NCBI GenBank assembly: GCA_003049465.1
Contig: PYSS01000076.1
Location: 1 to 64,000, forward strand
Length of the DNA: 64,000 nt
Direction: 5' to 3'
Origin: Magnaporthiopsis rhizophila
Taxonomy: Eukaryota; Ascomycota; Sordariomycetes; Magnaporthales; Magnaporthaceae
The position numbers and the translations under genes are program-made. A model generated the notes under the pieces. That model was given only the letters and a program-made list of their open reading frames with translations. It did no database searches and was not told the origin of the DNA. Below, piece by piece: positions 31,510 to 44,379 of this stretch. Position 1 is the stretch's first letter; every line of letters begins with the position of its first letter.

Positions 31510-31842
31510 GGGAAGCATTGGACCATTGGCAGATTCCCTTTGTCGCAAAGCACATGGATATTCTAGTGAACAAACACTACTGACTTCTTAAGGTATGTAG
31601 GCATATCATATCATATTTTCTTTGTTTCTAGACTTTCTTGACCCTACGTTTGCGCCGCGCCCTGACCGTTACATAATGGTAGTTTGTAAGTCGCCAATGG
31701 CTCTCGGCCCCGATGGTGCGCCACTGGTGAGATCCGGCCCCGCGGAGAACAGTATTTTTGTATCGTGGCGTCAAAGTTTTGCGCGAGTGACGCTAACACG
31801 TGGCGCAAAGCCGGGGGTAACTCAAAATAGACGCTAACCCTC
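31510..31842. other. Gene-to-transposon transition
   Basis: The 3' flank of the 537-residue gene, running up to the Gypsy-3 target-site duplication (CAGG, 31843-31846). No gene is recognised. Confidence 0.5.
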
Positions 31843-31846
31843 CAGG

Positions 31847-31994
31847 TGTGAAAAGGGGATTAGTCATAGAGCTTACGTGAGTGAGCACGGGCCTGCTTTA
31901 GCTACCTTTAGGCTTTTTCCGCCCACGACGGATCCGTAGTCTAGATTAGAACGAATCATCGCATTTCCCCTTTATGATCGGCATTTTGTTTTTA
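31847..31994 (+). repeat. Gypsy-3 left LTR (5' LTR)
   Basis: 148 bp, nearly identical to 47342-47489 (shared AGCACGGGCCTGCTTTAGCT, TCTAGATTAGAACGAATCAT). It starts TGTGAAAA and ends GTTTTTA. It has a nearly normal GC content, unlike the inner sequence, so it was probably too short to be mutated heavily by RIP. It is preceded by CAGG. Confidence 0.9.
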
Positions 31995-32011
31995 TGGCGA
32001 TCCAGGCAGGG
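31995..32011 (+). other. Gypsy-3 primer-binding-site candidate
   Basis: TGGCGATCCAGGCAGGG follows the 5' LTR with no spacer. Starting with TGG (complement of tRNA 3'-CCA) is the hallmark of tRNA-primed elements. The tRNA species cannot be named without a search of this genome's tRNAs. Confidence 0.6.
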
Positions 32012-32659
32012 ATCACACGGAGTTCCATCCTCCTTTCTTGACCTGCATGAAAGCGGATTAATTAGGCAGGGGTTCCGTTTCGTTAAAGTTGGTTGGCCTT
32101 TTTCGGCGCACCCTAACGAAAAAGGGCTTGGGTTTGAACCCCAACTCCGAATAGCCTCAAAACCAACTATTCGTTCACACTTTTACACGTTTCGCAATTA
32201 GTTATATTTTTGTCAGACAGGCAATTTTCGGTTGGAGGTTACGGCCTGTTATTTTTGGAAAGTTGGTGTGCTGTTACCGTTTTTTATTGTTATATAAGCT
32301 ATATATATCGCTATATTAAGCTTTAGTTATATTACGAACCCTTTATTTTGGCCGATTCGAAATTCCCAAATTTTTCGACCGTTCGGAACTTTTTGGGAGG
32401 CTATATGATTATTATATTAAACCGGCTCAAACTTTATTTTTAGGCTGCTAATTGCAAAACGCTTGCCAATCCAGCGGGCACTAAGGCCATTTTTTAGTGC
32501 TTGATATGCCAAGATTTTATTTTTTACCTTTCTATATTTTAGCCGCTTTATTATTTTTTTTTAGTTTGTTTAAGGTTTTACGATCACGCCATATTTAAAA
32601 TTTTTAATTACGATAACCCGATAAACTTCCTTTTATATTGAGCTATTTGGCGGGCAAAT

Positions 32660-33140
32660 TGTTACAAACGGTTCTCTGCTTTTAGGGTAGGGTACGCTAG
32701 GAGAGGTGCTGAGCAGTATGGTTTTTACAAGGTTGCTTGTGCTGGGAACTGGGGTGGTAACAAAGGTTTCGATTGCTTGCCCAAAGGAATGCTTTGAAGC
32801 TAATTTAGGTTAACTGATGCCGAAGCCTTAATTAAGAACTATTTAATATAATGGGAAACTTTTGCCTTATATACCCGTGATTTTCCTGTGCCAAATTTGT
32901 GTTATATTTGTTATGGGTGATATATAATAATTGCACCGATCGCATATATCAATCTGGTATTAGCTATAATATGTTTATTTCCGATATATTATGCTTATTG
33001 CCGACCCTGGCGGTTATATAACCTTCTTTGTTAGCATGGCTTTGATTATTTGGCTTTTGGCCTTTATAATTGCAGGGTAAAAGCGTTCCGCTGGGGGTTA
33101 GCTTTAACCTTTTTGTTTTTTGCCAGCTGTGGTTATAATA
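32660..33140 (-). repeat. Gypsy-2 left LTR (3' LTR)
   Basis: 481 bp, starting TGTTACAAACGG and ending GGTTATAATA. It matches 39393-39873 over its whole length and the Gypsy-1 LTRs outside a variable middle (about 32880-33010), which accounts for the 20-bp length difference. Confidence 0.93.
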
Positions 33141-33351
33141 TCAGGTTTTCTTTTTTAAGCCAAATCCTTTTGGCCAAAGTTTGCAGTTCCGTTTTTTTGT
33201 TAATAGTAAATACTTTTTTTTCTTATTATTTCCCGTTCCCTTTTTTTTAACAGAATATTTGGTTGGGTGCAAAAACGAAAGTTTTTTAACGTTTGTTTGA
33301 CAGCTCGTTGGAACATTTTTTTTTTTTTTATTTTTTAATTTTTTTTTATAA

Positions 33352-33840
33352 TGCTTTTTTGTTTTGTTTGCGAGGTTATCGGCCTTTTTTTTTGCCAGGT
33401 ATCTCCGAAAAATTTTTTTCGTTGCGCTAAATGTGTTCGTTTGGGGCGCGCCCGGTGCGATATTCTAGGGATTTTTTTCAGCCAGCTGCAAAAAATTGCC
33501 GAGTAATATTTCAGGCTTAATGCTAAATTTGCGGCAGTCGAAAGGTTTTGTTAATAAGCTGAAAAATTAATACGTGCTAAAAATAATTGCGTTTTGCGGC
33601 TGTATATTTAAAAGGATTTGTGGTTTAAACGGATGATGCGTGTTATGCATTGTGAAATTGATAATATTAAGGAGCTGGAGCGGGTTAAGCAAAAGGAGGC
33701 CGGAAAGGCGGCCGTATAGGTTTTTATTATATTTTTAAACCTGCTGGTCCCCGATTTTCCTCCGTTATTTCCGAGCTGGGCCGATCACGGGGCTAATTTT
33801 GATTTTGATTTGTTAGCCCTGCTTTAACCAGATAAATTAT
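33352..33840 (+). pseudogene. Opposite-strand Cys-rich/coiled-coil accessory ORF of Gypsy-2
   Basis: A single plus-strand frame reads CFVCEVIGLFFC, then RCAKCVRLGRARCDILG (TGC at 33423), then a helical stretch (SQLQKIAE, LNAKFAAVERF, AEKLIRAKN), RMMRVMHCEIDNIKELERVK and finally FPPLFPSWADHGANFDFDLL. It is interrupted only by TAA or TAG codons, each one C-to-T change from CAA or CAG, with no frameshift. The Gypsy-1 copy (6694-7135) has the same Cys pattern and ELERVK end. Conservation at protein level across two diverged copies shows this was a real protein encoded opposite to pol. Confidence 0.7.
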
Positions 33841-35959
33841 TTTGGTACTGGCGTTTCGAGCCGAAATCCGAATTTTGGCACTGGTATTAATTCTTTCCCA
33901 AGGGCTTTTTGCCGGTATTTTTCGAAAATTTTTGGCGCACTTTTTAGGTTTGTTTTTTTTTCCCAAATGCTTTTTTTAATTTTGTATTTTGCTTATTTGA
34001 CCAAATAATATTTGGTTTTGTTAATAATATTTTTGTTCAAGATTTTTTCGATTTTGTACTTTTATTTTGGGTTGATTTTTATTAATTTGTTGCTTTTAAA
34101 TCCTGGTGGTGCTGGTTTAAATAAATTAATATAAAAAACCGGATAATTATATATGGTTAGTGGTAATTGAAATTTGTAATTAATATTGGAAATTTTTTTT
34201 AGGATTTTAAACGGTCCCAATTTTTTGTGGTTTAATTTGTTATTTGGTTATTTTATTTTGATATTGTATCGGGAAAAATAAACGTTATTCCTTTTTTTAA
34301 AGGTTGGTTTTTTAATTTTTTTTTTATTAGCCTGTATAGATATGTATTGCTGCAATTTTTTTAGTTTTGCCTAAAAGTTTTTGTGCAGTTTGGTAAGTTT
34401 TTTTACCTGTATTTCCGCTGTTAGGGTATATGGGCCTGTCCTGGGCTTTTTGTATATTATAGGTGTAAATTTATAATTTGTATAAAATAGTATAATTTTT
34501 ATGCTTTTGTATATTAAATTGTTATATGCAAATTAAGCTATAAGGAATAATTATACCCAATTATTTTATTTGTAATTAATAAAATAATGTAAATATTGTT
34601 TTATGGTTTGGTTTATTTGTTTTGTTTGTTTATCCGTTTGCGGATGATAAGCCGTAAAAAAGGCATATTTTATGCCTAAATTGGCGGTAAGCTGTTTTTA
34701 AAATTTGCTATTAAACAGCTTGTTTCGGTCCGTGATTATGCATTTTAGCGTTCCATATTTTGCGATTATGTTTCGGATAAAAATATAAATTAGTTTTGTG
34801 GTTTTTGCATTTTTTTTAAACGGTAAATATATGGTATATTTGGTAAATTGGTCGATTATTATTATAATATTATTATATTAAATGTTTGTAAAGGGTTTTT
34901 TTAATTTGGGTAGCCCTATAACAAAATTTATTATAACTTTTTGCCAAACTTTGTTAAGCGCTGGTAAGGGCTGGAGCAATTTATAAGGTTTGTATTTGTT
35001 TATTTTGTTTTTTGCGCAGCTTTTATAATTTTTGATTGCTTTTTGTACTTTGGTACGGGTTTTTGTAAATTTATGGTACTATTGGAGTTTTTTCCAGGTT
35101 TTTGCAACCTTTTGGTATTTATTAGCCATTTGGCTATAAATTTGTTGGATTTTTTTTGGGGTTCAGTTTTTTTATCGGGTTGTTTTGGTTAATGCCCGCT
35201 GTGCCGGAATTAGGGATCTGTTTGGTTCTTTGGCCAAAATTGCGCATATTTCCGGTGGTGTATCCACCTAATGGTTTGATTAATAGCTTAAAGCATTTGC
35301 TCGGCTATTTTTTAACCCTTTCCTGACCTTAATTTGAAGGTTATAATTTTGAAAAAACTGGCTTTATTGGATTTGTTTTTTGTTTAATACCTGGCTGGTG
35401 GTGAATTGTGACAGGTTTTTGTGATTGGTGTATATTATAATTTGGTGGTTGGTTTTGTACAGGTATACCTTTTATTTTTCCAAAGTTTTAATAATAGCGA
35501 GAAGCTTTTTATTATGGATTTGATAATTTAGCTTTAGTTTATTCAGTTTTTGCAAAAAAAATGCGCAAAGGTGCAATTTTTTTTGATCGTTTTGTTATTT
35601 TAATTGTTTTTTGATAGCAAAATCCGATGTATCGATTTCGATTTTAAAGGGTTTTTTTGGGTTTGGTATTGTTAGTACCAGTATTTGGATAATAGCTTTT
35701 TTTAGCAAATCGAAGGCTATTTATTTTTGTATCCCCTAATAAAATTGGGTGTTGTTTTTGGTAAGATCCGTAAATGGTATGGCCTTTTTGCTAAAATTTT
35801 GGATAAATTTTCGGTAAAAGTTCAGGAATCCCAGAAAATTTGTATTTTTTTAATTATGGTAAATACAGGTCAGTTTTTTATCGCCTGTACTTTTTTGGGT
35901 TTTATCCGAATTTTCCTTTATTTGATAATAAATTCGAGGAAAATTACCTTTAAGAAATG

Positions 35960-36450
35960 TTATGTGCATTTGTCCGGGTTAACCAGAAGTTTTGTATTCT
36001 GCAATTTTTGTAGCACTTTGTATACGTGCTGTTTGTATTTTTCCAATATATTTAAAAAAATTAGAATATTATTTAGGTATATAAGGGCGAAAATGTTAAG
36101 GTACTTTTGTAGTATATGGTTAATTATTTGCTGGAATGTGGCTGGTGCATTGGTAAGCCCGAAAATTATTACCAATAATTCGAAAATTTTAAGCTTGGTC
36201 CGGAAAGTGGTTTTCTATTTATCTTTTTTTTTAATTTTTAGCAGGTTATAAGTTTTATATAAATTTAGGGCTATAAATTACCGGCTTTTTCCGAGCCTGT
36301 TTTTAAGTTTGTCGATTAAGGGTAAAGGATATCGATTTTTTATTATTTTTTGATTTAACGGATGGTAATCGATATATATCCGTTTCTCCCTGTTTTTTTT
36401 GGGAATAAATAAAATTTTATGTTTTACAGGGGAGTCGGAAGGTTTGGTAA
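35960..36450 (-). pseudogene. Gypsy-2 reverse transcriptase remnant
   Basis: The minus-strand open stretch 36175-35960 reads IIFGLTNAPATFQQIINHIL, ALIYLNNILIFLN and TKLLVNPDKC, the palm region of a Ty3/Gypsy RT. The catalytic YxDD appears as Y-L-N-N (codons TAC CTA AAT AAT at 36079-36068). Upstream, toward 36450, the KKNGE-type start of the domain can still be traced. Confidence 0.85.
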
Positions 36451-39099
36451 GTCCCTTTCTGATTTTTTCCTTTAGCTGTTTTTGTAATAATTTTTTTTGC
36501 CAAGGGTTTAATCGATATAATTTTTGGTATTTGAGTTATGCTTTCGGTTTAAGTTTAATTTTATAATTAAACGGTCTGTATTTCGGTAATACCATTTTTA
36601 AATTTTTTTGGAACAACCTTCAGTATTTGTGGTACTTTTTAGGGATATTTTTGAGTTTATTTTTGATAATTTTCTGCTTATTAGGTTTGTTTGCGTCCGT
36701 ATTTATTGGTGTTTCGGTTAGTGCGGTTTGTTAGGGCTGATTGCTATATTTTGCCGCCGTTGCGGTTATTTTTTTTGGCGTCCGATTTTTATTATTTAAG
36801 GTTTATAGTTATTAGGCTTTTCTGCTGATTAATGGTAATTTTTTCCATTAAATTTGTTTGGTAACCCAATTTATTAGGGGATTGTACTTTTTAAGCCATA
36901 GAATATTTAAAATTAGGTTTTTTTTTTCTGTATTTATAATATTTAGGGTTATTTTGCAGGTTTTTCCCAAAAATTAAAATTTGAAATGATCAGTTTTAAT
37001 ATCGATCTTTTTTTTATTAAATGTAACTGGCTTCTATTTTATTATTGTAAGGTTATATGGTTCCTTTTTTTAATATATTAAAATATTGTATCTTTTTATT
37101 GTTTTTGGCGAAAAATAGTTTTTTTGGGCTTTGTAATTAATTATAATTTTTATTTTTTGCCCTTTCCAATATATTATTATTCTAATATGCTTATATTGGT
37201 CGGTAATTGTTGCTGTTAGGGATTTTGCTGGTTATTATTTTATTTGTGCCCTGTTTTTGGGTAAGCTTTTTAATTTTTTGCTTGGGGTGCTTTTTTTTGG
37301 CCCCCGGCTGTTCCTGCGGATCGGGCAAACCTGTCCGTCCAGGCCTTTATTTTTTTTTTTATATGTACTTTATATTTTGGTTTTCTGTATATCTGGTATA
37401 AAAGGATTCTTATTAAGCATATTATAGGATAAGCTAGCGATAGTTTAAAGGTTGCTGCAAAATTTTTGTAATCCATTTTTGCTATTTATCATTTCGGAAG
37501 CTGGTATTTTTATTATGGGTACCGCACTGGTTTTTCTCCTTTTTTTTGTGGAAAAAAGTTATATTTTAGTTTTTTTTGGCCATATGCCACTTGCAGTTAT
37601 TATACAGGTATTTGGCCCAAAAAAGCTTATTATAATAGCCTGTATTAGGGTCCATATTTTTGTAGTTTAATGTATATAGCCGCGTTAGCCATTGGTTCAG
37701 GTTCGGAATATTTTCGAGTGGTGCCCTGTAATAAATAACCGATTGGTTATTTTTTAACTAATCCAGGGGCTTTTTTTTATTATTTTGCGCCGGTTTTTTG
37801 CGTATTAAACTATTAATAGGTTTGGGCTGGTCCCAAAATTATCGGTTTGTTTTCCGGAATCTGAGTAAAATATATGCTTTCCGTATTTTTTTTTTGGTTA
37901 TAGGGGGTTATTTTTTTATATCGATTAATTGCTGATCGAGTTTTTGCTGAAATTTTTTAAAATCGATTATATATTATTTTTTGCTGGGTTTTTTGTTATT
38001 GGGGTCCGTTTTTGTAATTTTCCAGTATTTTATTAGGTTTAGTTTTTTTTTTTGGGTTTGTAGCCAATATGTTTGGCCTATAGGCGGTTTTATTTTTGCA
38101 TTTATGTTTAAGCTTTTTTCGAAATTGTTAATTGAGGTGTTTGATATGCTTTTGTACCGGGCTAATTTTTTAAATTTTTTATTATTATCCTGGGATTGGC
38201 CAGTTTATTGCAATATGGCGAGCCGTTGTTTAGGATAATATTTTGTGGCATTTTTATTGGAATGATGGGTTATATAGTTTTTATTAAAACAGTAAGTTTA
38301 ACTGAACGATGCTCCGGAGTACAGGCTTTTTTTTGTTATTTGTTTAATTGTTTTGGAAAAATTTGGGGTTATGGGCTAATAGCCTTTTGGTGTGCCTTTT
38401 TGGCAAAAGATGGCCATTTATCGGTTTTTTTGCGAATAATCTTTTTTAATATGTTTTTTTTTTCCATATTTGAAATATTTTCCATTTTTGGGGTTTTTAA
38501 ACCTGATATGTTTCTGTTTTTTATATTGGTGTATAGTTTTTGTGCTAAAATCTATAGGTTTAGGGTATATATTATAAGCCGTGGATTATTGTTATTTTGC
38601 CTTTTTTTGGTTAGTTTTATTATTTTGCGCTATTGGTTTGGTTTGCTAAACTTTTTTTTTAAAATAATATTTGTATAGTTTGTTATTAATACGAATGGTT
38701 ATAGTAATATAATCGATAAAATTTTCAGGTTGTTCCTGTTTGGACAGTTCGTTTTTTACGTTGTTTTTTAGCTTTTGGTAAAGTTGGGTTATTTTGGTGT
38801 TTTTTGTTCAGTTAAATTTGTTAACCAGTTGCTGAAATTCGGAGATATAAATTAATACGGGGCTTTTTTGCTGGAGCTAAAGCAATTTCCTTTTGGTTAT
38901 CCGTTTTTTGTTAATTTGTTCGAAAATTTTGGCAATTTTTTTACCGAACTTTTCGAAATTGGCGAATATTAATTTGGTTTTTTTTTTGGATTTATTGTGC
39001 TTTTTTAGGTAATTGGACCAGATAGGCTTGAATTAATCTTTAATTTTGCTATTTAGGTGTATAGTTGTATAGGCAATTTTCTGTTTTTCCCGCTAGAAA

Positions 39100-39334
39100 T
39101 GGTCTCGATAAAACAGAAAATACCCTTTATATTTGGTCAGGAACGTTTTGATTTTGCTTTTTTTCCTGTTATATTTGTTAGGTGAGAGGAATTTATAAAA
39201 TTTAACGGCAATGTGGGGCTTGGCCTAAGCTTTTTTAAGTTTTTCGATTTCCGCGATAAGTGTTTGTATGGCCGCCAAAAGGTTATTATACATTTTGCTA
39301 GCAATAATAATGCTCTCGGGTTTTTTGCCTGCAA
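39100..39334 (-). pseudogene. Gypsy-2 gag-like remnant
   Basis: Just inside the 5' (right) LTR, a minus-strand reading gives MYNNLLAAIQTLIAEIEKLKK, then AKPHIAVKFYKFLSPNKYNR and KTFLTKYKGYFLFYRD. Position and the helical start followed by an 'FLTKYKGYFLFY' segment fit the N-terminal part of gag in chromoviral Gypsy elements. Gypsy-1 has the equivalent at about 12.48-12.67 kb. Confidence 0.6.
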
Positions 39335-39392
39335 TTGATATAATTGTTATTGTTTGTTACTTCCGGTAAATACTAAACAGGATTAATCAAAA

Positions 39393-39873
39393 TGTTACAA
39401 ATGGTTTTTTACTTTTAGGGTAAGGTATGCTAGGAAAGGTGCTGAGCAATATGGTTTTTATAAGGTTATTTGTGCTGGAAATTGGGATAATAACAAAGGT
39501 TTCGATTATTTACCCAAAGGAATGCTTTGGAGTTAATTTAGGTTAATTAATGCCAAAGTTTTAATTAAGAACTATTTAATACAGTGGGAAATTTTTGCCT
39601 TATATACCCGTGATTTTCCTGTGCCAGATTTGTGCTATATTTATTATGGGTGATATGTGGTGATTGCACCGATCGCATATATTAATCTGGTGTTAGCTGT
39701 GATATGTTTATTTCCGATATATTATGCTTATCGCTGACCCTGGCGGTTATGTGACTTTTTTTGTTAGCATGGCTTTGGTTATTTGGCCCCTGGCTTTTAT
39801 AATTGCGGGGTAAAGGCGTCCTGCTGGGGGTTAGCCCCAGCCCTCCTGTCCCCTGCCAGCTGTGGTTGTAACA
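39393..39873 (-). repeat. Gypsy-2 right LTR (5' LTR)
   Basis: 481 bp, starting TGTTACAAATGG and ending TTGTAACA, followed by the CAAAT duplication. The element's coding strand places this as the 5' LTR. Confidence 0.93.
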
Positions 39874-41429
39874 CAAATATATTTTTTTTTTTTTTGCGTT
39901 TATCCTCGATAATTTTTTAAAATAGCCCAGGAAGGGGCTTATATTTGTTTTATTGGGAAACCCCGAAAACCCTATTACCCCGGGAAAATTTCCTTTTTTT
40001 CTCCGCGTTAAAAAAATTATTTACGATTTATCCATTTATTTTTAACGAGAATATCGATTATTATAATCTTTTTTTTGGAGGAGTTTTTTTCATTCCCTGG
40101 ATAGGGGCAGTTTAATTATAATCCTTTTTTTTTGATTAATTGTTAGTTTTTATATCGATTATTTTCCACCAGTGTTTTGGTACATATCGCTTTTCCTTAT
40201 TTTTTCGGTTATTTTTGTGGCCGGTTGGGGCAAACTTTTTTTTTTTTTCCATATTTTCCTAATTTTATTTCGAGCTGTTTTTTAGTTAATGGAACCTATC
40301 CTTTTCAAACTTTAATTTTATAATCGAAATTGATTTATATTTAATAATATTATTAATTTTGAACCTTTTTTGCGTTAATCCCTTTTTGAGTTCCGGGAAC
40401 CCATTTTTAAAATCACTTTAGCAAAGTCCTTTATATTTAGCTCATTTTTATTAGTTTTAAAAGCGGGGCTGGGATTTTCAGCTATTTTTAAAAATTTGGA
40501 AATGCTACTGGCGGCCAAATACACCTTTCTTTTATTTAAAAAGTCCGGGGTTTGGGAAAAATTAGAATCAGAAAATTATATTATACATTTTGGAAAAAGC
40601 GGCTCTATACCTAACTATTTTGCAACGGTTATACCGGACACCGATATCTGTTACAATATTAAAAATAACGCTCCGTCCATTCCGAAAATAATTATATTTT
40701 TTTACGCATGTACGTTTTCAGGCGCTTTTTTAAAGCTGGCCCAAAATTATTTAAACCATATCAAGGTTTTAATTATCGGTTTTGCCTTTATTGGGAGGCC
40801 GGCAAAAATTAAGTTAATATTGAAATTTAAAGCAGGATTAAGGGGCGATGCCAAAAATTAGTATAATATTTAAATTATTTTCGCCCAAAAAAGGAACTGG
40901 AACTTTTTGCGCGCCGCTTTTAAAAATTGTTTTCCCGATAAGAAAAATAATAATTGTTTTAATGCCGAAACCAAATTTTAGGTTTCCAAATTTTCGCAAT
41001 TTTTTGGGGAAACTTTTATTATATATTTTATACGTGCTAAACACCTTAATAATCGGGTTAAGGATAAGGTTATTCGGTATATTCTTATGAAGCGCATAAT
41101 TATACAAATGGTGGATGGGGAATTTGGCACAAAAATTCAAAACAAAATTTATAATTATTTTTTTTTTAAGGAAAAAGTTATATGGGACTGTATTTTGATG
41201 CTGGATAGGATAAATTTCGATAAACTTCGATACCTTATCCTGCATTATATTATTATTTTTGGCAAGGCTGCTCGGTTAAAAAAAGAGATTTTTTATCCGG
41301 GTTTTGTTAACCATAAAAAAAAAATTGCTAACAGTATAAACGCTCTGGTGCTACTAATATAAGTTTTAAATTAATTTGTGAAAAGAAAATAGGCTTTTAC
41401 ACCTTTTTCCCAGTCCGATCATCCCGTTT

Positions 41430-41560
41430 TACGGTACAATTATCGGGGTGCGAGGCAGCCGTACAAATTTTTGCTAATTTGCTGGAATTGCGATAAAAAT
41501 GGCCATTGTATTAAGGAATATTCCAAATTTTGGGACCAGGCCAAAATTAATCGAGCTGCA
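41430..41560 (+). pseudogene. Gypsy-3 gag nucleocapsid (zinc-knuckle) remnant
   Basis: At 41480 the frame reads C-W-N-C-D-K-N-G-H-C-I-K-E-Y-S, a CCHC knuckle (C-x2-C-x4-H-x4-C) whose last Cys has become Tyr (TAT), again one G-to-A change. Upstream open stretches at 40496-40861 and 41087-41362 on the same strand are probably further gag remnants. Confidence 0.7.
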
Positions 41561-42449
41561 GCTATTATAAAAGCAAAAAAAAGGCTCGGGAAATGCCAGC
41601 CATTGGGCCTAATACCAAGCCGGTAATTATGATATAATTTGTGGTTTTTTGCATATTGGTACGCGGCTTTTTATCGGCCAGATATTTTTTTGCATTTATT
41701 TTATATTTTTCGGTGGATCCGGATAAAACCCTGGCTATATTTAAATTATGCGCGGTTAAAAAAGCCAAAAATTAAAATGCTCGGGTTGATCCTATTTTCC
41801 GCCCGAAAAATACAGGTTTTTCCACCAGGTGGAAACCGGAGGCCTTTAAGTTTTTAGCCAAACCTTAGCAGGTTACCCTAATTTTTGCTCAGCTGCCCCA
41901 CCCTTAGGCTTTTTTGCAGGTGTACGATTCAGCTGCTTCTATTATTGGCGATATTAAAAAAATAATTATATTTTCCACCGTTAAAGCGGTTCCCCAGGCG
42001 GGCAAGGATAAGCCTTATTGCCCTGCAGCTAAGGATAAAGGTGACCCTATATAGGAAAATAAAGCTGCCCCGAACCTTATACAGCAGGCGATTGCTTTTA
42101 TTACAGCTTTAAATAAGGCCAATAAAGCCAAGCTTCCACAGATTATTAAAGCTACTTTAGCAGTTAAGGTTTGCAAAATACGCTATTACCGGGTACCTAT
42201 TATTGGGGCTAAGGAGGAAAATATTGTTAATGTGGCATACATTTTTCGGCAAGCAAAAATTAAAGTTAGCTTGTTTTTTATATTAAATTTTTCGCTTTAA
42301 ATAAAAAAGGAGGTTCGCAATTTTTTGAAACTATTGTCCAAATTTTTAATATTATTGTCAATATTAATAATATATATCTTTATAATTGTTAATTATCGAT
42401 TTGTGGGAATTGCCCGATTTATTAAAAAGGTTGGGGAGGTGTACCTTAT

Positions 42450-42800
42450 AAGGGTTAATATAATGGTTAATTTCCGATTTCCAGCTTAGGCTATGCTGGA
42501 TTTAGGCTTTATAATTAATTTTGTTTCGCCCATTTTGGTCAAAAAAGTGAAAGCTATTTAGCTTTTTGTTACCACGGGTTTGCGCATCCGGCTAGCTAAC
42601 GATAAATATATTACGGTTCCTAATTTTGTTTATCTCGATTTTGTTATTTAGGGAGTTGTGGTATTTATAATTTTTTGGATTATGGGAGGTAACACTTATA
42701 ACCTTTTTTTGGGCCAAAATTTTTTTTTCCGATATTGGGCTAATATGGATTGAGGTATATTGGTTTTTAAACTGAAAAATATTCTGGGCTAACAAATTCA
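42450..42800 (+). pseudogene. Gypsy-3 aspartic protease remnant
   Basis: The frame reads AMLDLGFIINFVSPILVKK, then LRIRLANDKYITVPNFVYLDF and NTYNLFLGQNFFF. The position between gag and RT and the pattern 'A[ML]LDSG..INFVS...' / 'LG.xFL' fit a retropepsin; the Ser and Gly/Ala after the catalytic Asp have changed (DLGF). Confidence 0.6.
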
Positions 42801-44379
42801 AATTGCGGTTAATCGTATCAATTTTTGCGATGGATATAATTGTTTATTTTTTAAAAATAGGGCCAGTTAAACCCCTATTATCCCTGGTCCGTTACCAATT
42901 TATTTATTATTGGAGGACAAGCTTAAGGCCATTTCCAAAATTAAAAAATGCCTGTTTTTAGGATTAATTTGCAATATAGCTCGAGGAGCTGTATACCAAA
43001 TTTTGTGATAATTTGGCGGGGAATAATTTAAAATAAGCAAGCAGCAAAATAGGCTTTAATTTTGGCTGCAGTATAATATTATCCCAAAGGTTTGCTCGGA
43101 TAACCTACCTATTATTTATTTTTCGGATCGATTAGCAGCATGCCATAATATTTTTTTTTGTAATACGGTTCGTTTGCGGGGGGCAGTATCAAATATACCC
43201 TTTCCCAAATATTTTCGGTTTTTTATTCCCAGTTTTACTTTTGAGGATGGGGATAAAATATTTTTTGTTATTTAATTCAAATATTAAGATCTGAAATATT
43301 TCTGTTAGGCCGAACCCGTTTTTTTTTTCAAAATGCCATTTTTTATTTTTGTTTTTCCCGTTAATATTATCAAGCAATGGTCGGGGTAGCGATATTGCCA
43401 CACTTTATCCGGCACGAATTTTGCCATTATACTGGCCATAAACGTCGGGGATTTGCGTTTAGGCTTGGATTGGTTAAAAAATAATAGCGCGGATAAAGCT
43501 GTCGGCTTTAATCTATAATAGCGCAATTTAGCGTAATATACCTTGCTTATTTTTATTTATTTATTATTCATAACAGATAAGATAGGCCTGAAACTTATAT
43601 TTATAGCTTTCTGGCCATATTTGGTGCGGAAATTTAATTCGAAAAGGGACCCTTTTCAAATCTATCGTTGCCCGCAAAAATGGGAATTAAGCATTGCTTT
43701 TTAATATACCATTAATATTTGGTTTAATAACCAGAAAATATATATCAGCCAAATGGCAGATACGCCAAAGCGCATTGCTATGGTTAAATGCTTGTGTTTT
43801 ATTTATAAAGAAATTTTTGTTAAAATATTCGAGAAAATACGGCTTACAAATATTATACAGCACGATATTCATCTGCTCCCAAACAGGCATCCATTTAAAC
43901 TTCCCCAAAAGCAGTATATCCTAAACCAAATCGAATTTTCCAACCAAGTTTTTGCCCAAATGGCTATGGCCGGACTTGTTATGCACTGAAACAGGCCCTG
44001 GGCCGCTAATATATTTTTCCCCAAAAAGCCGCCCAATCCGGATAAATTTATTAAAATAGATTCAAAAGGCAGGCCAGCCAAACAAATTATGCATAATTAC
44101 CGCCCAATTAACTCCGAGATAAATGCGAACCAGTACCCGGTTTATTGCATAGCCCAAAATGTTAATTGTATATTTATTGAAAAACCGGCATATTTTTTTC
44201 AGGCAAATGTATTAAACGGTTACTGGGGAGTTTTTATAAATCTAGATTATTGGGGCAGGATCGCTTTTATCGGCCCTAATAGTATATGGGATTATTTGTG
44301 CATGCTATAGGGCCTGAGGTATTTTATAAATATGTATGCCCGATTGGAAAATATTATTTTTGGCTGGCTTTTTTTTTGC

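Larger units (their letters stand above)
32660..39873 (-). mobile_element. Gypsy-2: full-length, dead Ty3/Gypsy element nested in Gypsy-3
   Basis: 7,214 bp with two 481-bp LTRs (32660-33140 and 39393-39873) and a perfect 5-bp duplication CAAAT (32655-32659 and 39874-39878). The LTR outer ends keep TGTTACAA and TTGTAACA. Internal sequence aligns along its length with Gypsy-1, in the same orientation; it is less AT-mutated in places and differs in about 20 bp of LTR length, so the two are related subfamilies. On the minus strand, a gag-like segment lies near 39.1-39.3 kb and RT near 35.9-36.45 kb. The RT motif reads IYLNNILIF. The opposite-strand accessory ORF is at 33352-33840. Confidence 0.93.

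Noticed and set aside
31847..31994. The 148-bp repeat as a tRNA gene or tRNA-derived SINE (it contains TAGTCTAGATTAGAACG, A-box-like)
   Set aside because: No cloverleaf could be drawn, and equal length, TSDs, a primer-site candidate and enclosed Gypsy domains explain it as an LTR.
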